A stretch of 14,715 nt of DNA from Spirochaetales bacterium (GCA_016930115.1 JAFGHN010000256.1:1-14715), one strand, 5' to 3'. Positions 4,411-12,528 are shown, counted from the stretch's first letter. The notes: generated by a model not told the origin, from the sequence alone. Numbers and translations: made by a program.

Positions 4411-6996
4411 GTGGTCCTTGAGTGGTTCAATTTCGATTATTTCTCAGTCATCAAATTGTCAAGTCTCATATTGTCTGTCGTTGCGGCGGGGTACTTGTTC
4501 AGTCTCAAGAACAAGACCGGTTCGACGGTCTTTCTAGGGTTTTCGTTTGTCGGCGCTTCCCTCTTCAACCTCTCCATGTGCATCGAGTTTGCCGGACGGT
4601 ATTACTGGCAGCCTCACAATGTGAAGAGTATCGTCATGCCGATAATGCAGAATATCGGTCCGTCGGTGGCGCTTGTTTCGCTTCTCCTTTTCACATTCAG
4701 TTTCCCGATATCTCTCAGGAGGGACAGGCGCTTGCGGGTTGTGGTGCCGGCGCTCTTTCTCCTTCTCAATGCCGTGAGCCTTGCAGGGGCGGTGGCCGTT
4801 TTTTTGATCCTGAGGGAGCGGGCGGACGCTTTTGAGCTTCAGTCTCTCTATTTCAACATTCTGTTTCTATCCATCGCGTCACAGTTCACCGTCATCATTT
4901 TCCTGATGTTCAGGAAAGTGGTGGTCTTGGGGCGGAAGAGGTGGCGTCAGTCGGTATGCGCTATTCTCAAACCTCGCAACAGGCGCGCAGCTTTGGCCCG
5001 AACGATAGCCGTGATACTTGCCCTGCCTGCGGTCATCGCGCTTCTCTACTTTCTTTCGTCTTCCAGGATACTCTCCCCGGTGGCGGGCACGTACCTCGTA
5101 TGGTTCGGCTTCCAGCTCTTCTACTCGGTTTTTATCGTCGTGTACCTGAACAATACTTCGGAACGAACGACGCTCCAGGTAAAGCTCGTCGGAATAGCTT
5201 TGACCTGCATACTCGGGATACAGTGCGTCGCCGCGATCATCGCCGGAAGGCAGTTCGAGCGCGACTACCGTGACGACGGATGGCCGGAAAGCGGGAGCGC
5301 CGTCCAGCTCATCCGCGGCGCCGGCGCCGGATACACCGCTGAAACGGCGCGCTTTAGCGAAATAGAGCCTTCCGGCCGGTGTCTGGATGTCGTTTACGGT
5401 GGTTTCGCGGATATCGACCTTCCGTTCCCGTTTCCATTCTACTCGGAGGTTTACCGGGACATCCGTGTGCTCAGCGGGCCGCTCGTGTTTTTGGGAAACC
5501 GCATAGCGACGGACGGGTGGGGCGGTTACCGGCCTAATCCTGCGATTGCTCCGATCATCATGAGTATGGAGCCCGAACGGGGGGAGGGTATTTTTTACGA
5601 AGCAACGGATGACCGGGTGGATATTACCTGGTACAGGATCCCCGAGCAGTACGACAACGCGCCCAACACGGTCCGGCTCACCCTATTTCAAAACGGTACC
5701 ATACGGTTCAGCTACGGTGAAATGCGCGGGGACCCGAGGTTTCGTCCTGCTTCATTGGGGATGAGCGTGGAGACCACAGCGTCGGTGACGGGGAGCTTCG
5801 CGACAACGCCACGCCTGCCGCGCCAGTCGTGGCTGCGCGGAATACATCCGGGTAATCGCGATGCGAAGTTGATACCGCTGCGTTTCAGCTATGACCTGCC
5901 GTTCGCCGCGGCGGGGCCGGGCGTGTTGTTCGAGGCGTATGACATACGTTTCTTCCGATATATCCATGATCGTACGGTTCCGCTGGTACTCATAAGCATC
6001 ATTTCCGCTGTTCTGGTTCTCGTTTGCCTTCCCGTCATTTTCAGGAGAAGCGTCACGCGGCCGCTCACCAACTTGCTCGAAGGCATGCGGCGCGCAAACG
6101 CAGGCGAACAGGAGGTCCATGTAACCCCGTCGGTGAATGACGAGATCGGGTACATTACCGAATCATTCAACAGGATGCTCCGTTCGATCAGAACCGCGGA
6201 AGAACAGGCGCGGCTGCAACACCATCAATTGATGCAGGCTGACAGGCTCGCCAGTCTTGGGGTCATGGTTGCCGGTATGGCCCATGAAATCAACAATCCC
6301 AATCAGGCGATACTCGGCTTTGTCTCGCTTCTTACCGAAGCCTTCCGTGACATAAACAACGTCCTTGACGAGTACTGCGCCGGTCAGGGCATTCTGGTCG
6401 GCGGACAGGACATCGAGACATTCAAGGAAAAGCACCCGGAGTATCTGCGAAAGATAGAAGAGTGCGCGTGGATGATCAGCGGGATCGTAAAAAACCTGAA
6501 ATCCTACGTGAGAGATGAATCTGATTCGCCCGCTGAAAACGTTAACGTGAACGATATCGTGCTTTCCTCTGTTGATCTCTGCCGTCCCGTGATCAAGCAA
6601 TCCACGCGTAACTTTGTCCTTAATTTAAGCGACGGCCTTCCCCCTGTCAGAATCAGCGGCCAGCGGCTGAAGCAGGTGATCGTCAATCTCCTTATGAATG
6701 CCTGCCAGGCGCTCCTCCGGCGTGAAGACGGCATTGTCTGCAGCACCCTCCGGTCTGTACCGGAGAATACGGTGACTGTTACGGTCAAGGATGAGGGCGT
6801 GGGTATTTCGGCGAGCGACCTTTCCCGCGTTTTCACTCCGCTTTTTACCACGAAGCGGGAGAGCGGGGGTACCGGATTGGGCCTTGCTGTCTGCCGTACC
6901 ATTGTTGAAGAAAACCACGGAACCATATCCCTGGAATCCGAAGCCGGCTGCGGAACAGTCGCACGCGTAACCTTTCCCGCATCGGCTTACGAGTAG
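4411..6996 (+). CDS. Membrane sensor histidine kinase with two stacked sensing modules
   Basis: 861 residues. Residues about 10-250 hold seven hydrophobic helices, like the HisKA_7TM type of N-terminal region. Another helix (254-277) leads to an extracytoplasmic domain (about 285-510) with a beta-sandwich look: DLPFPFPFYSEVYRDIRV, then IAPIIMSM, then RLTLFQNGTIRFSYGEM. This is the pattern of 'FPFYG...NGxLxFG' domains found in secreted proteins. A final helix (522-544) leads to HAMP (545-598), a DHp with phospho-acceptor His625 in GMAHEINNPNQAI, and an ATPase domain with the N box (NLLMNACQALL), DEGVGIS, FTPLFTTK and GGTGLGLAV. The DHp loop is about 40 residues longer than standard, as in the HEINNPN subgroup. 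GTG 4411 is 13 bases from GGAGG (4393-4397), rather far, so the exact start is uncertain. Its partner is the sigma-54 activator that follows. The ligand is unknown. Confidence 0.9.
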   Translation: MVLEWFNFDYFSVIKLSSLILSVVAAGYLFSLKNKTGSTVFLGFSFVGASLFNLSMCIEFAGRYYWQPHNVKSIVMPIMQNIGPSVALVSLLLFTFSFPISLRRDRRLRVVVPALFLLLNAVSLAGAVAVFLILRERADAFELQSLYFNILFLSIASQFTVIIFLMFRKVVVLGRKRWRQSVCAILKPRNRRAALARTIAVILALPAVIALLYFLSSSRILSPVAGTYLVWFGFQLFYSVFIVVYLNNTSERTTLQVKLVGIALTCILGIQCVAAIIAGRQFERDYRDDGWPESGSAVQLIRGAGAGYTAETARFSEIEPSGRCLDVVYGGFADIDLPFPFPFYSEVYRDIRVLSGPLVFLGNRIATDGWGGYRPNPAIAPIIMSMEPERGEGIFYEATDDRVDITWYRIPEQYDNAPNTVRLTLFQNGTIRFSYGEMRGDPRFRPASLGMSVETTASVTGSFATTPRLPRQSWLRGIHPGNRDAKLIPLRFSYDLPFAAAGPGVLFEAYDIRFFRYIHDRTVPLVLISIISAVLVLVCLPVIFRRSVTRPLTNLLEGMRRANAGEQEVHVTPSVNDEIGYITESFNRMLRSIRTAEEQARLQHHQLMQADRLASLGVMVAGMAHEINNPNQAILGFVSLLTEAFRDINNVLDEYCAGQGILVGGQDIETFKEKHPEYLRKIEECAWMISGIVKNLKSYVRDESDSPAENVNVNDIVLSSVDLCRPVIKQSTRNFVLNLSDGLPPVRISGQRLKQVIVNLLMNACQALLRREDGIVCSTLRSVPENTVTVTVKDEGVGISASDLSRVFTPLFTTKRESGGTGLGLAVCRTIVEENHGTISLESEAGCGTVARVTFPASAYE

Positions 6997-7005
6997 GAGC
7001 ATGAT

Positions 7006-8418
7006 GTGCAAGACGAACCGGAAATTCTTGTAGTTGACGACGAACCATACGTGGCTGAGAGCTTAGCTTCCGTCCTTACGAGCGCCAACCTTCAGAATGT
7101 GGCCGTCTGTACCGATCCGGCACGGGCGCTCGAGCTTGCCGGAGAGTTGATGATCAAGGTGCTGCTGCTCGATCTCAACATGCCCGGCATCCCCGGGAGG
7201 AAACTCCTCGAAATCGTAAAGGGCGATCATCCGAACATCACTGTCATCGTCGTGACCGCTTCCAACGAGCTTTCCACGGCGGTGGAGTGCATGAGACTCG
7301 GCGCTTTCGATTATCTGGTCAAACCGGTGGAGCCGAGCCGGCTCGTCGGCGCCGTCAAGCGAGCGATCGAGCTCTCTTCAATTCACCGGACCTATGCCGA
7401 ATTGAAAACGAGGATGCTCACCCGCCGCCTCGCGAATCCGGAAGCTTTTTCCAGCATGATCACCGGGGATGAACGGCTGTACGCCGTTTTCATGTACCTG
7501 GAATCGGTCGCCGGTTCCCGTGAACCGCTGCTTATCGCCGGCGAAACAGGGGTGGGCAAGAACCTTCTTGCAGAGGCTGTACATCGCGCGTCGCAGAGGA
7601 CCGGTGAGTTTGTATCGATCAACATCGCCGGGATGGATGAACAGATGGTTTCAGACACGCTCATGGGACACCGGAAAGGGGCGTTTACCGGCGCGCTCGA
7701 GAACCGCGAAGGCCTTCTGCAAAAGGCAAAGGGCGGCACGATGTTCGTTGACGAAATCGGGGACCTGACCATCTCTTCCCAGATCAAGCTCCTGCGGATT
7801 CTCGATACCGGAGACTACTACCCGCTCGGATCGGATATCGCGCGCCGGACGGATACGCGGTTTGTTTTTGCCACCAACCGCGATCTCAAAGCGCTCATCG
7901 ACCAGGAAAAGTTCAGAAAGGACCTCTACTACAGGTTGTCCACCTACGAGGTAGAGGTTCCACCTCTCAGGGAGCGGAAGGGTGACATACTCCTCCTTGT
8001 GGATAGTTTTCTCGATGAAGCTTCCCGGGACTTGAAAAAGACCAAGCCTGCCGTCTCCGACGCAGCCTGCGGGCTTCTCGAATCCTACGACTACCCCGGG
8101 AACGTTCGTGAGCTCCGGTCGCTCATCTTCAACGCCATGTCGGGGGGACAGCGGCGCAACGTGCTGCATCCGGAGGCGTTCGGGAGAATAACCCGGAAGC
8201 CCGCCTCCGGGGACACCCATCCCGGACAGAGGAATTCCGGGGAGGCGGTGCAACTTGTTTTCGGGGAGCGCCTGCCCACGTTAGCACAGGCGGCTGAGCT
8301 GCTGATAGCCGAAGCGCTCCGTCGCTCGGGGGGCAACCGGACGGCGGCTGCGGGGATGCTCGGTATCACTCACCAGGCTTTGAGCAAGCGTCTGCAGCGG
8401 AAAGCGCCGGAGGAGTAA
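7006..8418 (+). CDS. NtrC-family sigma-54-dependent response regulator
   Basis: 470 residues. The receiver domain (about 6-120) carries the acidic pair Asp11-Asp12, phospho-acceptor Asp56 in LLLDLNMPG, Thr84 and Lys106. The AAA+ domain (about 150-380) carries Walker A GETGVGKN (179-186), the sigma-54 contact loop GAFTGA (225-230), Walker B MFVDEIGD (246-253), the sensor FATNRDL and the arginine region FRKDLYYRL. A Fis-type helix-turn-helix ends the protein (about 432-464: NRTAAAGMLGITHQALSKRL). All parts needed to activate RNA polymerase with sigma-54 look intact. The start is GTG 7006, with GGAG at 6996-6999 six bases before it; the nearby ATG codons at 7001 and 7004 are out of frame. It lies nine bases after the kinase stop, so the two form an operon. 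No good TGGCAC-N5-TTGC target was found in the window. Confidence 0.95.
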   Translation: MQDEPEILVVDDEPYVAESLASVLTSANLQNVAVCTDPARALELAGELMIKVLLLDLNMPGIPGRKLLEIVKGDHPNITVIVVTASNELSTAVECMRLGAFDYLVKPVEPSRLVGAVKRAIELSSIHRTYAELKTRMLTRRLANPEAFSSMITGDERLYAVFMYLESVAGSREPLLIAGETGVGKNLLAEAVHRASQRTGEFVSINIAGMDEQMVSDTLMGHRKGAFTGALENREGLLQKAKGGTMFVDEIGDLTISSQIKLLRILDTGDYYPLGSDIARRTDTRFVFATNRDLKALIDQEKFRKDLYYRLSTYEVEVPPLRERKGDILLLVDSFLDEASRDLKKTKPAVSDAACGLLESYDYPGNVRELRSLIFNAMSGGQRRNVLHPEAFGRITRKPASGDTHPGQRNSGEAVQLVFGERLPTLAQAAELLIAEALRRSGGNRTAAAGMLGITHQALSKRLQRKAPEE

Positions 8419-8430
8419 CCACTCCGGCGC
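8404..8430. terminator. Strong hairpin across the regulator stop codon
   Basis: GCGCCGGAG (8404-8412) pairs perfectly with CTCCGGCGC (8422-8430) around a nine-base loop that contains the TAA stop. No T-run follows on the plus strand; on the minus strand TTT follows. It lies between two convergent genes (ends 8418 and 8469), so it may act as a two-way terminator or protect mRNA 3' ends. The pairing is seen directly; the role is inferred. Confidence 0.4.
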
Positions 8431-8468
8431 CAACACCTGCGGCTTGCAGAGGCGGTGTAGAGTCGATG

Positions 8469-9020
8469 CTATTTCATATTGAAGTTGAATCCGCTCATAG
8501 CTGTGAGGCGGATGTGGCCGTCCTTCGGCGTCGGTACGATGGCTATGTTCACCGGGACATATACTCCCTGAAAGGCAAAGGTCCATCCCACGGCATAGAC
8601 CACCGACATCGCGAATTTGGCGCGACCGCCATGAGACGAGATTGTGAAGTTGGGGCCCAGACCGAATTCGAGCCCGGTGTGGCTCCTGAATCCGATGAGC
8701 GTGCTCAACGAAGGCAGCATGAAGTTCTGATCGAGCCCCCCCAGGACCAGCACTTCCTGAAATGCAAAGTGGCTTTGCGTCTCGCCGAGCCGGATCCGCT
8801 GCTCCACGTTCACACCGAATTGGGTGATAAGTGGTGTATAGTTTCTTTCAGGATCCGGAAAAATCTGCTGCATCAACGTATCGAATGCTTCCCAATTCGC
8901 AAAAATGTAGGTAGCGCCGACCCGCGGGCCGATTATCATTTCGAGCCTGTCGGATGCGCCGGCACGCGCTAACCCGCACAGCAACACCGTCGCCATGAGA
9001 ATCCATAATCTTTTATTCAT
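8469..9020 (-). CDS. Exported protein, probably small outer-membrane beta-barrel
   Basis: The 183-residue protein starts with a Sec signal peptide (MNKRLWILMATVLLCGLARA, cleavage probably near ARAGA-SD). It continues with alternating polar and hydrophobic stretches rich in Gly, Phe and aromatic residues (MIIGPRVGATYIFANWE, TGLEFGLGPNFTISS, FAFQGVYVPVNIAIVP). This resembles the strands of small outer-membrane barrels. It ends SGFNFNMK, so the terminal residue is not aromatic. I do not recognise a family. It overlaps the preceding PEGA gene by four bases (ATGA) and has its own GGAGG, so the two are co-translated and may work together at the envelope. A lipoprotein reading via Cys15 is less likely, because the lipobox is poor. 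Confidence 0.7.
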   Translation of the reverse strand: MNKRLWILMATVLLCGLARAGASDRLEMIIGPRVGATYIFANWEAFDTLMQQIFPDPERNYTPLITQFGVNVEQRIRLGETQSHFAFQEVLVLGGLDQNFMLPSLSTLIGFRSHTGLEFGLGPNFTISSHGGRAKFAMSVVYAVGWTFAFQGVYVPVNIAIVPTPKDGHIRLTAMSGFNFNMK

Positions 9021-10075
9021 CGTCTTCCTCCTGTCGCCAATTGATCAATTTCATCTTCCATATCCTCGAGATCAGGGCGCTCGAGCAGCATCATCGCGCC
9101 GATAGCTTCCGATATGGCGCTCACGATCACGAGTCCTACCGCCGTTCCACGCAATACCGCCTTTGACTGTGAGAAATAATCGATACAGGAAAGCGTTCCC
9201 GTCGTGATCGATCCCGCGAATGAAACCGCCCCAAACGACACGAACGCCCACCCCGTGACGGTGAGGGCTGCGTGCCTTTCCCGCGCTTCCGTGAGTTGCC
9301 GGACCAGCTCCTGCCGTTTCGCCTCGGTAAGCCTTCTGCTTTCCGCGATCTGCGTTTGCACCTCTTGAGCGGCCGTCTCTTCAGTCGGTACAAGAACAGG
9401 TGCCAGCAGCGCCGTCTGGCCCTGTTTGATTTCAAGCTGTAATGAAGCAGGGACGTAACCGCTGCGGCTTACTTCGACGTGCGCGTTTCCGGAGGCGACG
9501 TTTCCGACGAGCCCGGACCCGGTGAGCTCTAACCGCAGATTGCCCGCCGTGAGGAGCGCCGTTGCGTTCTCAGGCAGGGCGTACCGTATGGATCCGACGG
9601 GATAGACCTCGGGCTCCGCTATCGTGGTCTTGCCGGCTTCCACCAGGACTTCCAGCTCCGCGTAGACCCCGTTGCCCGTAAGCTCAAGCCGGTCCCACCC
9701 GACCGGGACGTTCTCAACGAGCCCGTCTCCTACCGTGCCGTGTCTTTTCCCGTCGAGCATGACAGTCAGATCCGGTGCCGCATTGCGGATGAAGATCCTC
9801 CCGGTCTCCTCGCTGAGCTGGATATGCACCTTTATGAGCCTGCCGGCGGCTGCGCGAACCCTGGCGGAACCATAGTAGTCCCCTTTCCTCGCTTCGATGG
9901 TGAGCTCTCCGGGACCAATACCTGAAAGCAGCAACGGGCTAAAACCCTTGCTTTCAGAGTCTACAAAGATCTCCGCGGCTTCCGGGTCGGTCGTGATGAA
10001 TACCTCGCCGGATTGAGCCTCCGCATGCCAGGAAAGCAGGATACATAGCAGGATGGTCAGATCACGTGCCTTCAT
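9017..10075 (-). CDS. Exported protein with three PEGA-like repeats and C-terminal membrane helices
   Basis: 352 residues. A signal peptide (about 1-20, ending WHAEA) is followed by three PEGA-like beta repeats, at about 22-87 (GEVFITTDPEAAEIFVD...GYYG-like end), 92-158 (GRIFIRNAAPDLTVMLDGK) and 161-228 (GSIRYALPENATALL). A charged coiled-coil comes next (about 234-270, ESRRLTEAKRQELVRQLTEARERHA), then two hydrophobic helices (about 271-293 and 306-331) and an acidic tail. PEGA domains are surface or envelope modules often attached to lipoproteins and kinases; the substrate is unknown. The third repeat is diverged. The start at ATG 10075 follows GGAGG directly, while the in-frame ATG at 10090 adds only MYGGN. 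It is first in a two-gene operon with the small exported protein. A nested stem-loop lies just upstream. Confidence 0.8.
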   Translation of the reverse strand: MKARDLTILLCILLSWHAEAQSGEVFITTDPEAAEIFVDSESKGFSPLLLSGIGPGELTIEARKGDYYGSARVRAAAGRLIKVHIQLSEETGRIFIRNAAPDLTVMLDGKRHGTVGDGLVENVPVGWDRLELTGNGVYAELEVLVEAGKTTIAEPEVYPVGSIRYALPENATALLTAGNLRLELTGSGLVGNVASGNAHVEVSRSGYVPASLQLEIKQGQTALLAPVLVPTEETAAQEVQTQIAESRRLTEAKRQELVRQLTEARERHAALTVTGWAFVSFGAVSFAGSITTGTLSCIDYFSQSKAVLRGTAVGLVIVSAISEAIGAMMLLERPDLEDMEDEIDQLATGGRR

Positions 10076-10088
10076 GTTCCCTCCGTAC

Positions 10089-10139
10089 ACCGTCTTTTTC
10101 TTGCTGCGGGCCGGGCGATCCGGCCTGTTGGCAGACGGT
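10089..10139 (-). other. Nested stem-loop in the leader of the PEGA operon
   Basis: The outer arms ACCGTCT (10089-10095) and AGACGGT (10133-10139) pair perfectly. Inside them GGCCGG (10109-10114) and CCGGCC (10120-10125) form a second perfect stem around GCGAT. It begins 14 bases upstream of the PEGA ATG and would lie in its mRNA leader if transcription starts further right. There is no T-run in the minus direction, so it does not look like a terminator. Confidence 0.35.
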
Positions 10140-10287
10140 TTCTCTCGATCATTCTACGGACAATAAGCAATAAGGATGCCAATCCAAGTGTGGCCCGTAA
10201 TTAGTTTCATCATATAGATTTGCGATGCAGCCGAGCTGTTGACGGGGAGAAGGGAGCTTTCGGCGGGCACAATTTCCGTCCCGGTTC

Positions 10288-10403
10288 CGCGGTTATCCGC
10301 AACTTTCGTTGCTCTCTTCGGTTTCCGTCTTACGGGCTTGCGCTTGATGATATTCCGGTTTTGCAGAAAACTAGTAGTATGCGGATTCCGTCGGGAGTCC
10401 GCA
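10288..10403 (+). other. Row of small hairpins leading up to the EEP hydrolase gene
   Basis: Successive perfect stems are GCGG/CCGC (10288-10299), GCAAC/GTTGC (10299-10312), CCGT/ACGG (10325-10335), GTTTT/AAAAC (10358-10371) and the strongest, TGCGGATTCC/GGAGTCCGCA (10380-10389 with 10394-10403). That last one has one G-T wobble and a GTCG loop. It abuts the AAAGGAG ribosome binding site (10403-10409), so its folding could limit translation. The rest of 10140-10287 shows no gene or clear element. Short stems arise often by chance; only the last is striking. Confidence 0.35.
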
Positions 10404-10415
10404 AAGGAGCTGCAG

Positions 10416-11465
10416 ATGAAAGTGAGTACATTACGGCTTCTCGCCGGCTTCCTGATAAGCTGTGTGGCGCTTCCCGCCGGCGCCGAGAGCCTTCGCGTGG
10501 TGACGATCAATGTGTGGTCCGGGCTCGATTACAAAGGGTCCCTCAAAATGGGGGAATACGAGGCGAAAGAAACGCGCGCGGCGCGGACCCGAATTCTCAT
10601 AGAACAGCTCAAGGGGCTGGATCCGGACCTGATCGCCTTGAATGAAGCTAACATGTTACCCTGCTACGGCCGTGCTCTCGCCCGGGAGCTTTCCTATAAG
10701 CAGATATACCACGTGGGGCTGGGAGGCTTGAGAATCGGCCCCGTCGGGCTCCCGGTAAACCTCCGGGAGGGCGACGTCATCCTGGCTGGGAAACCCCTAG
10801 GGCTGAAGCGGGCCGGGAGAAAGCAGCTTTCCGGGGGTCCCGTGGGTAATTTTTTCACTTTTCACTTCGCCGATGCGACGCAGGTCATCGCCGGCCGGAT
10901 CACCGTGGCGGGACGTGAGATTTATGTTTTCAATACCCATTGGCACGCGTCCCCGTTCCCGACAAATGAATATCTAGAAGACCTGGCCGACCGGCGCGCA
11001 TCGGGTGTCATCGATCAGGAGCGCTACGATAAGCTGGTGGAAGAGGCGGTAGAAGGCCGGGAGTGGCGGCTTATGGAGGCGGAAAAGACCGTCGCTTTTA
11101 TCAACAGGATCGCCCGGGACAAGCCGGTGATCCTCCTTGGCGATTTCAATGCAACCGCGGATTCGGCCGAGATTGGGGTTCTTTCCGCCGCCGGTTTCAG
11201 AGACGCCTACGCCGAGGCGGGAAGCCCCCCGGGCTATACCTGGAACGGGGCAATCAATAACAATATACAATTACAGGCCCGGACTTATCCCGATGATTTC
11301 CGGCTGGAACCCGATCAAAAAAGAATCGACTATGTCTTTTACCGCGGACCGGGGCTTCGCGTCGAAGGATGCGAAGTGGTGCTCAACCGACCGGTTGGAG
11401 ATCTCTATCCGTCCGATCACTTTGGCGTGATGGCGGATTTTGATGTGCTTTCGGGTTCTCCTTGA
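10416..11465 (+). CDS. Secreted endonuclease/exonuclease/phosphatase-fold hydrolase
   Basis: The 349-residue protein has a signal peptide (1-23, ending LPAGA), so it acts outside the cytoplasm. The catalytic core is complete for the DNase I/sphingomyelinase/inositol-phosphatase superfamily: Asn32 in VVTINVW, Glu77 in LIALNEAN (Asn replaces the frequent Gln before it), His175 in VFNTHWHAS, Asp243 and Asn245 in LLGDFNAT, Asp305 in RIDYVFY, and Asp334-His335 in YPSDHFGV. It may hydrolyse DNA, a phospholipid such as sphingomyelin, or another phosphodiester; sequence alone does not decide. An ATG at 10416 with AAAGGAG seven bases upstream sets the start. The 59 extra residues of the longer open frame precede the signal peptide and can be dismissed. 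It is a single-gene unit between divergent and convergent neighbours. Confidence 0.88.
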   Translation: MKVSTLRLLAGFLISCVALPAGAESLRVVTINVWSGLDYKGSLKMGEYEAKETRAARTRILIEQLKGLDPDLIALNEANMLPCYGRALARELSYKQIYHVGLGGLRIGPVGLPVNLREGDVILAGKPLGLKRAGRKQLSGGPVGNFFTFHFADATQVIAGRITVAGREIYVFNTHWHASPFPTNEYLEDLADRRASGVIDQERYDKLVEEAVEGREWRLMEAEKTVAFINRIARDKPVILLGDFNATADSAEIGVLSAAGFRDAYAEAGSPPGYTWNGAINNNIQLQARTYPDDFRLEPDQKRIDYVFYRGPGLRVEGCEVVLNRPVGDLYPSDHFGVMADFDVLSGSP

Positions 11466-11514
11466 AGTCCGAGCAAGCCGGAGTGACGGGAGGGCGCACC
11501 TTTGCGCGGCGCTT

Positions 11515-12474
11515 TCACCGGACGTGGGCGCTGCGCACCAGCATCGCGCCGCCTGCGATCATGACCGCCCCCGGGAGGAGCCCCCAGCTCATCGCTTCTT
11601 TGAACAACAGACCGATGAGGAGCGATGAGCCGATGGGTATGAAATACGAAAGGCTCGCGAGGAGCTGCACGCCTCCCTTTTTCATGCCGAGCTCCCACAG
11701 GTAGTAGGCGATACCCACCGGACCCGCGGCCCCGAAGACGATCCAAAAGACCGTCTCCGGCCCCACACCGGCCAGACGCTTCCATTCGCCCGTCGCCGCG
11801 GCAATGATTGCGGCGAGTACGGCGCAGGCCGCGAAGTGAAAGGCCGTGCCGCCGTTCTCTTCCGGGACGTTCCAGCGCCGGAGAAGCACCGAGTACAGCG
11901 CCCACAGAAATCCGCCGGCCAGCGCGAAGAGGCAAGGGAGCAGGTTCAATTCACCCGGCCACGAGAAACCGTTCATACGTGATGCCACGAGCCCCGCGAA
12001 CCCGAGCAGGACGCCGGCCAGCACAGGAACCGGCCGCGGCCTCTCGCGTAACAGCAGGATGCTCAAGATGACGATCCACAGCGGCCAGAGGTAGTTGAGC
12101 AGATTGACGAGCCCCAGGTCCCGGGGCTCGGCCATGCCAAAAGCGAGTGAGAGGGCCACGGTGTACACGGCAACACCGAAGAAACCAGCCACGATTACCC
12201 TCGGCGGCAAGCGGAAGAGCGCACCGGGAGGTTTGCGACGCAGCAATTGAAGCAGGACCGCGACGAGCGATCCGCCTCCGGTCATGAAGGTGAGGTAGGC
12301 CATCGGACCCATCGACTCGGCCCCCTTGCGCATACAGACGCCGCTCCAGCACCACAGCAGGATGGAGACTACAGCGGGGCCGCTGCCGCGGTATTGACCC
12401 GCACCGGTGGCGGCGGGCTTCCGCGCGGCGCCACGCTCTTTGCTGTCCGTACGCGATTTCGATGGGATGTCCAT
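11515..12474 (-). CDS. DMT-superfamily exporter, YddG-like (EamA domains)
   Basis: About 319 residues in two EamA repeats, giving roughly ten membrane helices, preceded by a basic N-terminal stretch (SKSRTDSKERGAARK). The motif VNLLNYLWPLW near residues 123-133 is a hallmark of YddG-type aromatic amino-acid or metabolite exporters. The second repeat has GPVGIAYYLWELGMKKG and LASLSYFIPIGSSLLIGLLF. It should act in the inner membrane as an efflux carrier; the substrate is a guess from the subfamily. The start is uncertain: ATG 12474 has no good ribosome binding site, and neither ATG 12492 nor TTG 12510 is better supported. It is convergent with the hydrolase (49 bases between stops) and divergent from the MFS gene. 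Confidence 0.85.
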   Translation of the reverse strand: MDIPSKSRTDSKERGAARKPAATGAGQYRGSGPAVVSILLWCWSGVCMRKGAESMGPMAYLTFMTGGGSLVAVLLQLLRRKPPGALFRLPPRVIVAGFFGVAVYTVALSLAFGMAEPRDLGLVNLLNYLWPLWIVILSILLLRERPRPVPVLAGVLLGFAGLVASRMNGFSWPGELNLLPCLFALAGGFLWALYSVLLRRWNVPEENGGTAFHFAACAVLAAIIAAATGEWKRLAGVGPETVFWIVFGAAGPVGIAYYLWELGMKKGGVQLLASLSYFIPIGSSLLIGLLFKEAMSWGLLPGAVMIAGGAMLVRSAHVR

Positions 12475-12528
12475 TGCACGTGTATACAGCATTACCGGGG
12501 ATGCCTGCAATCGGTCTCATCTTTCATG

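Noticed and set aside
4230..4430. 67-residue N-terminal extension of Eda
   Set aside because: It has no family similarity and runs across the divergent promoter region and into the kinase start; GGAG precedes ATG 4229.
7651..8253. 200-residue minus-strand open frame inside the sigma-54 regulator
   Set aside because: It is the antisense shadow of the AAA+ region; the plus-strand frame has every motif of the family.
10239..10415. 59-residue N-terminal extension of the EEP hydrolase
   Set aside because: It would place an Arg-rich stretch before a good signal peptide, and AAAGGAG marks ATG 10416.
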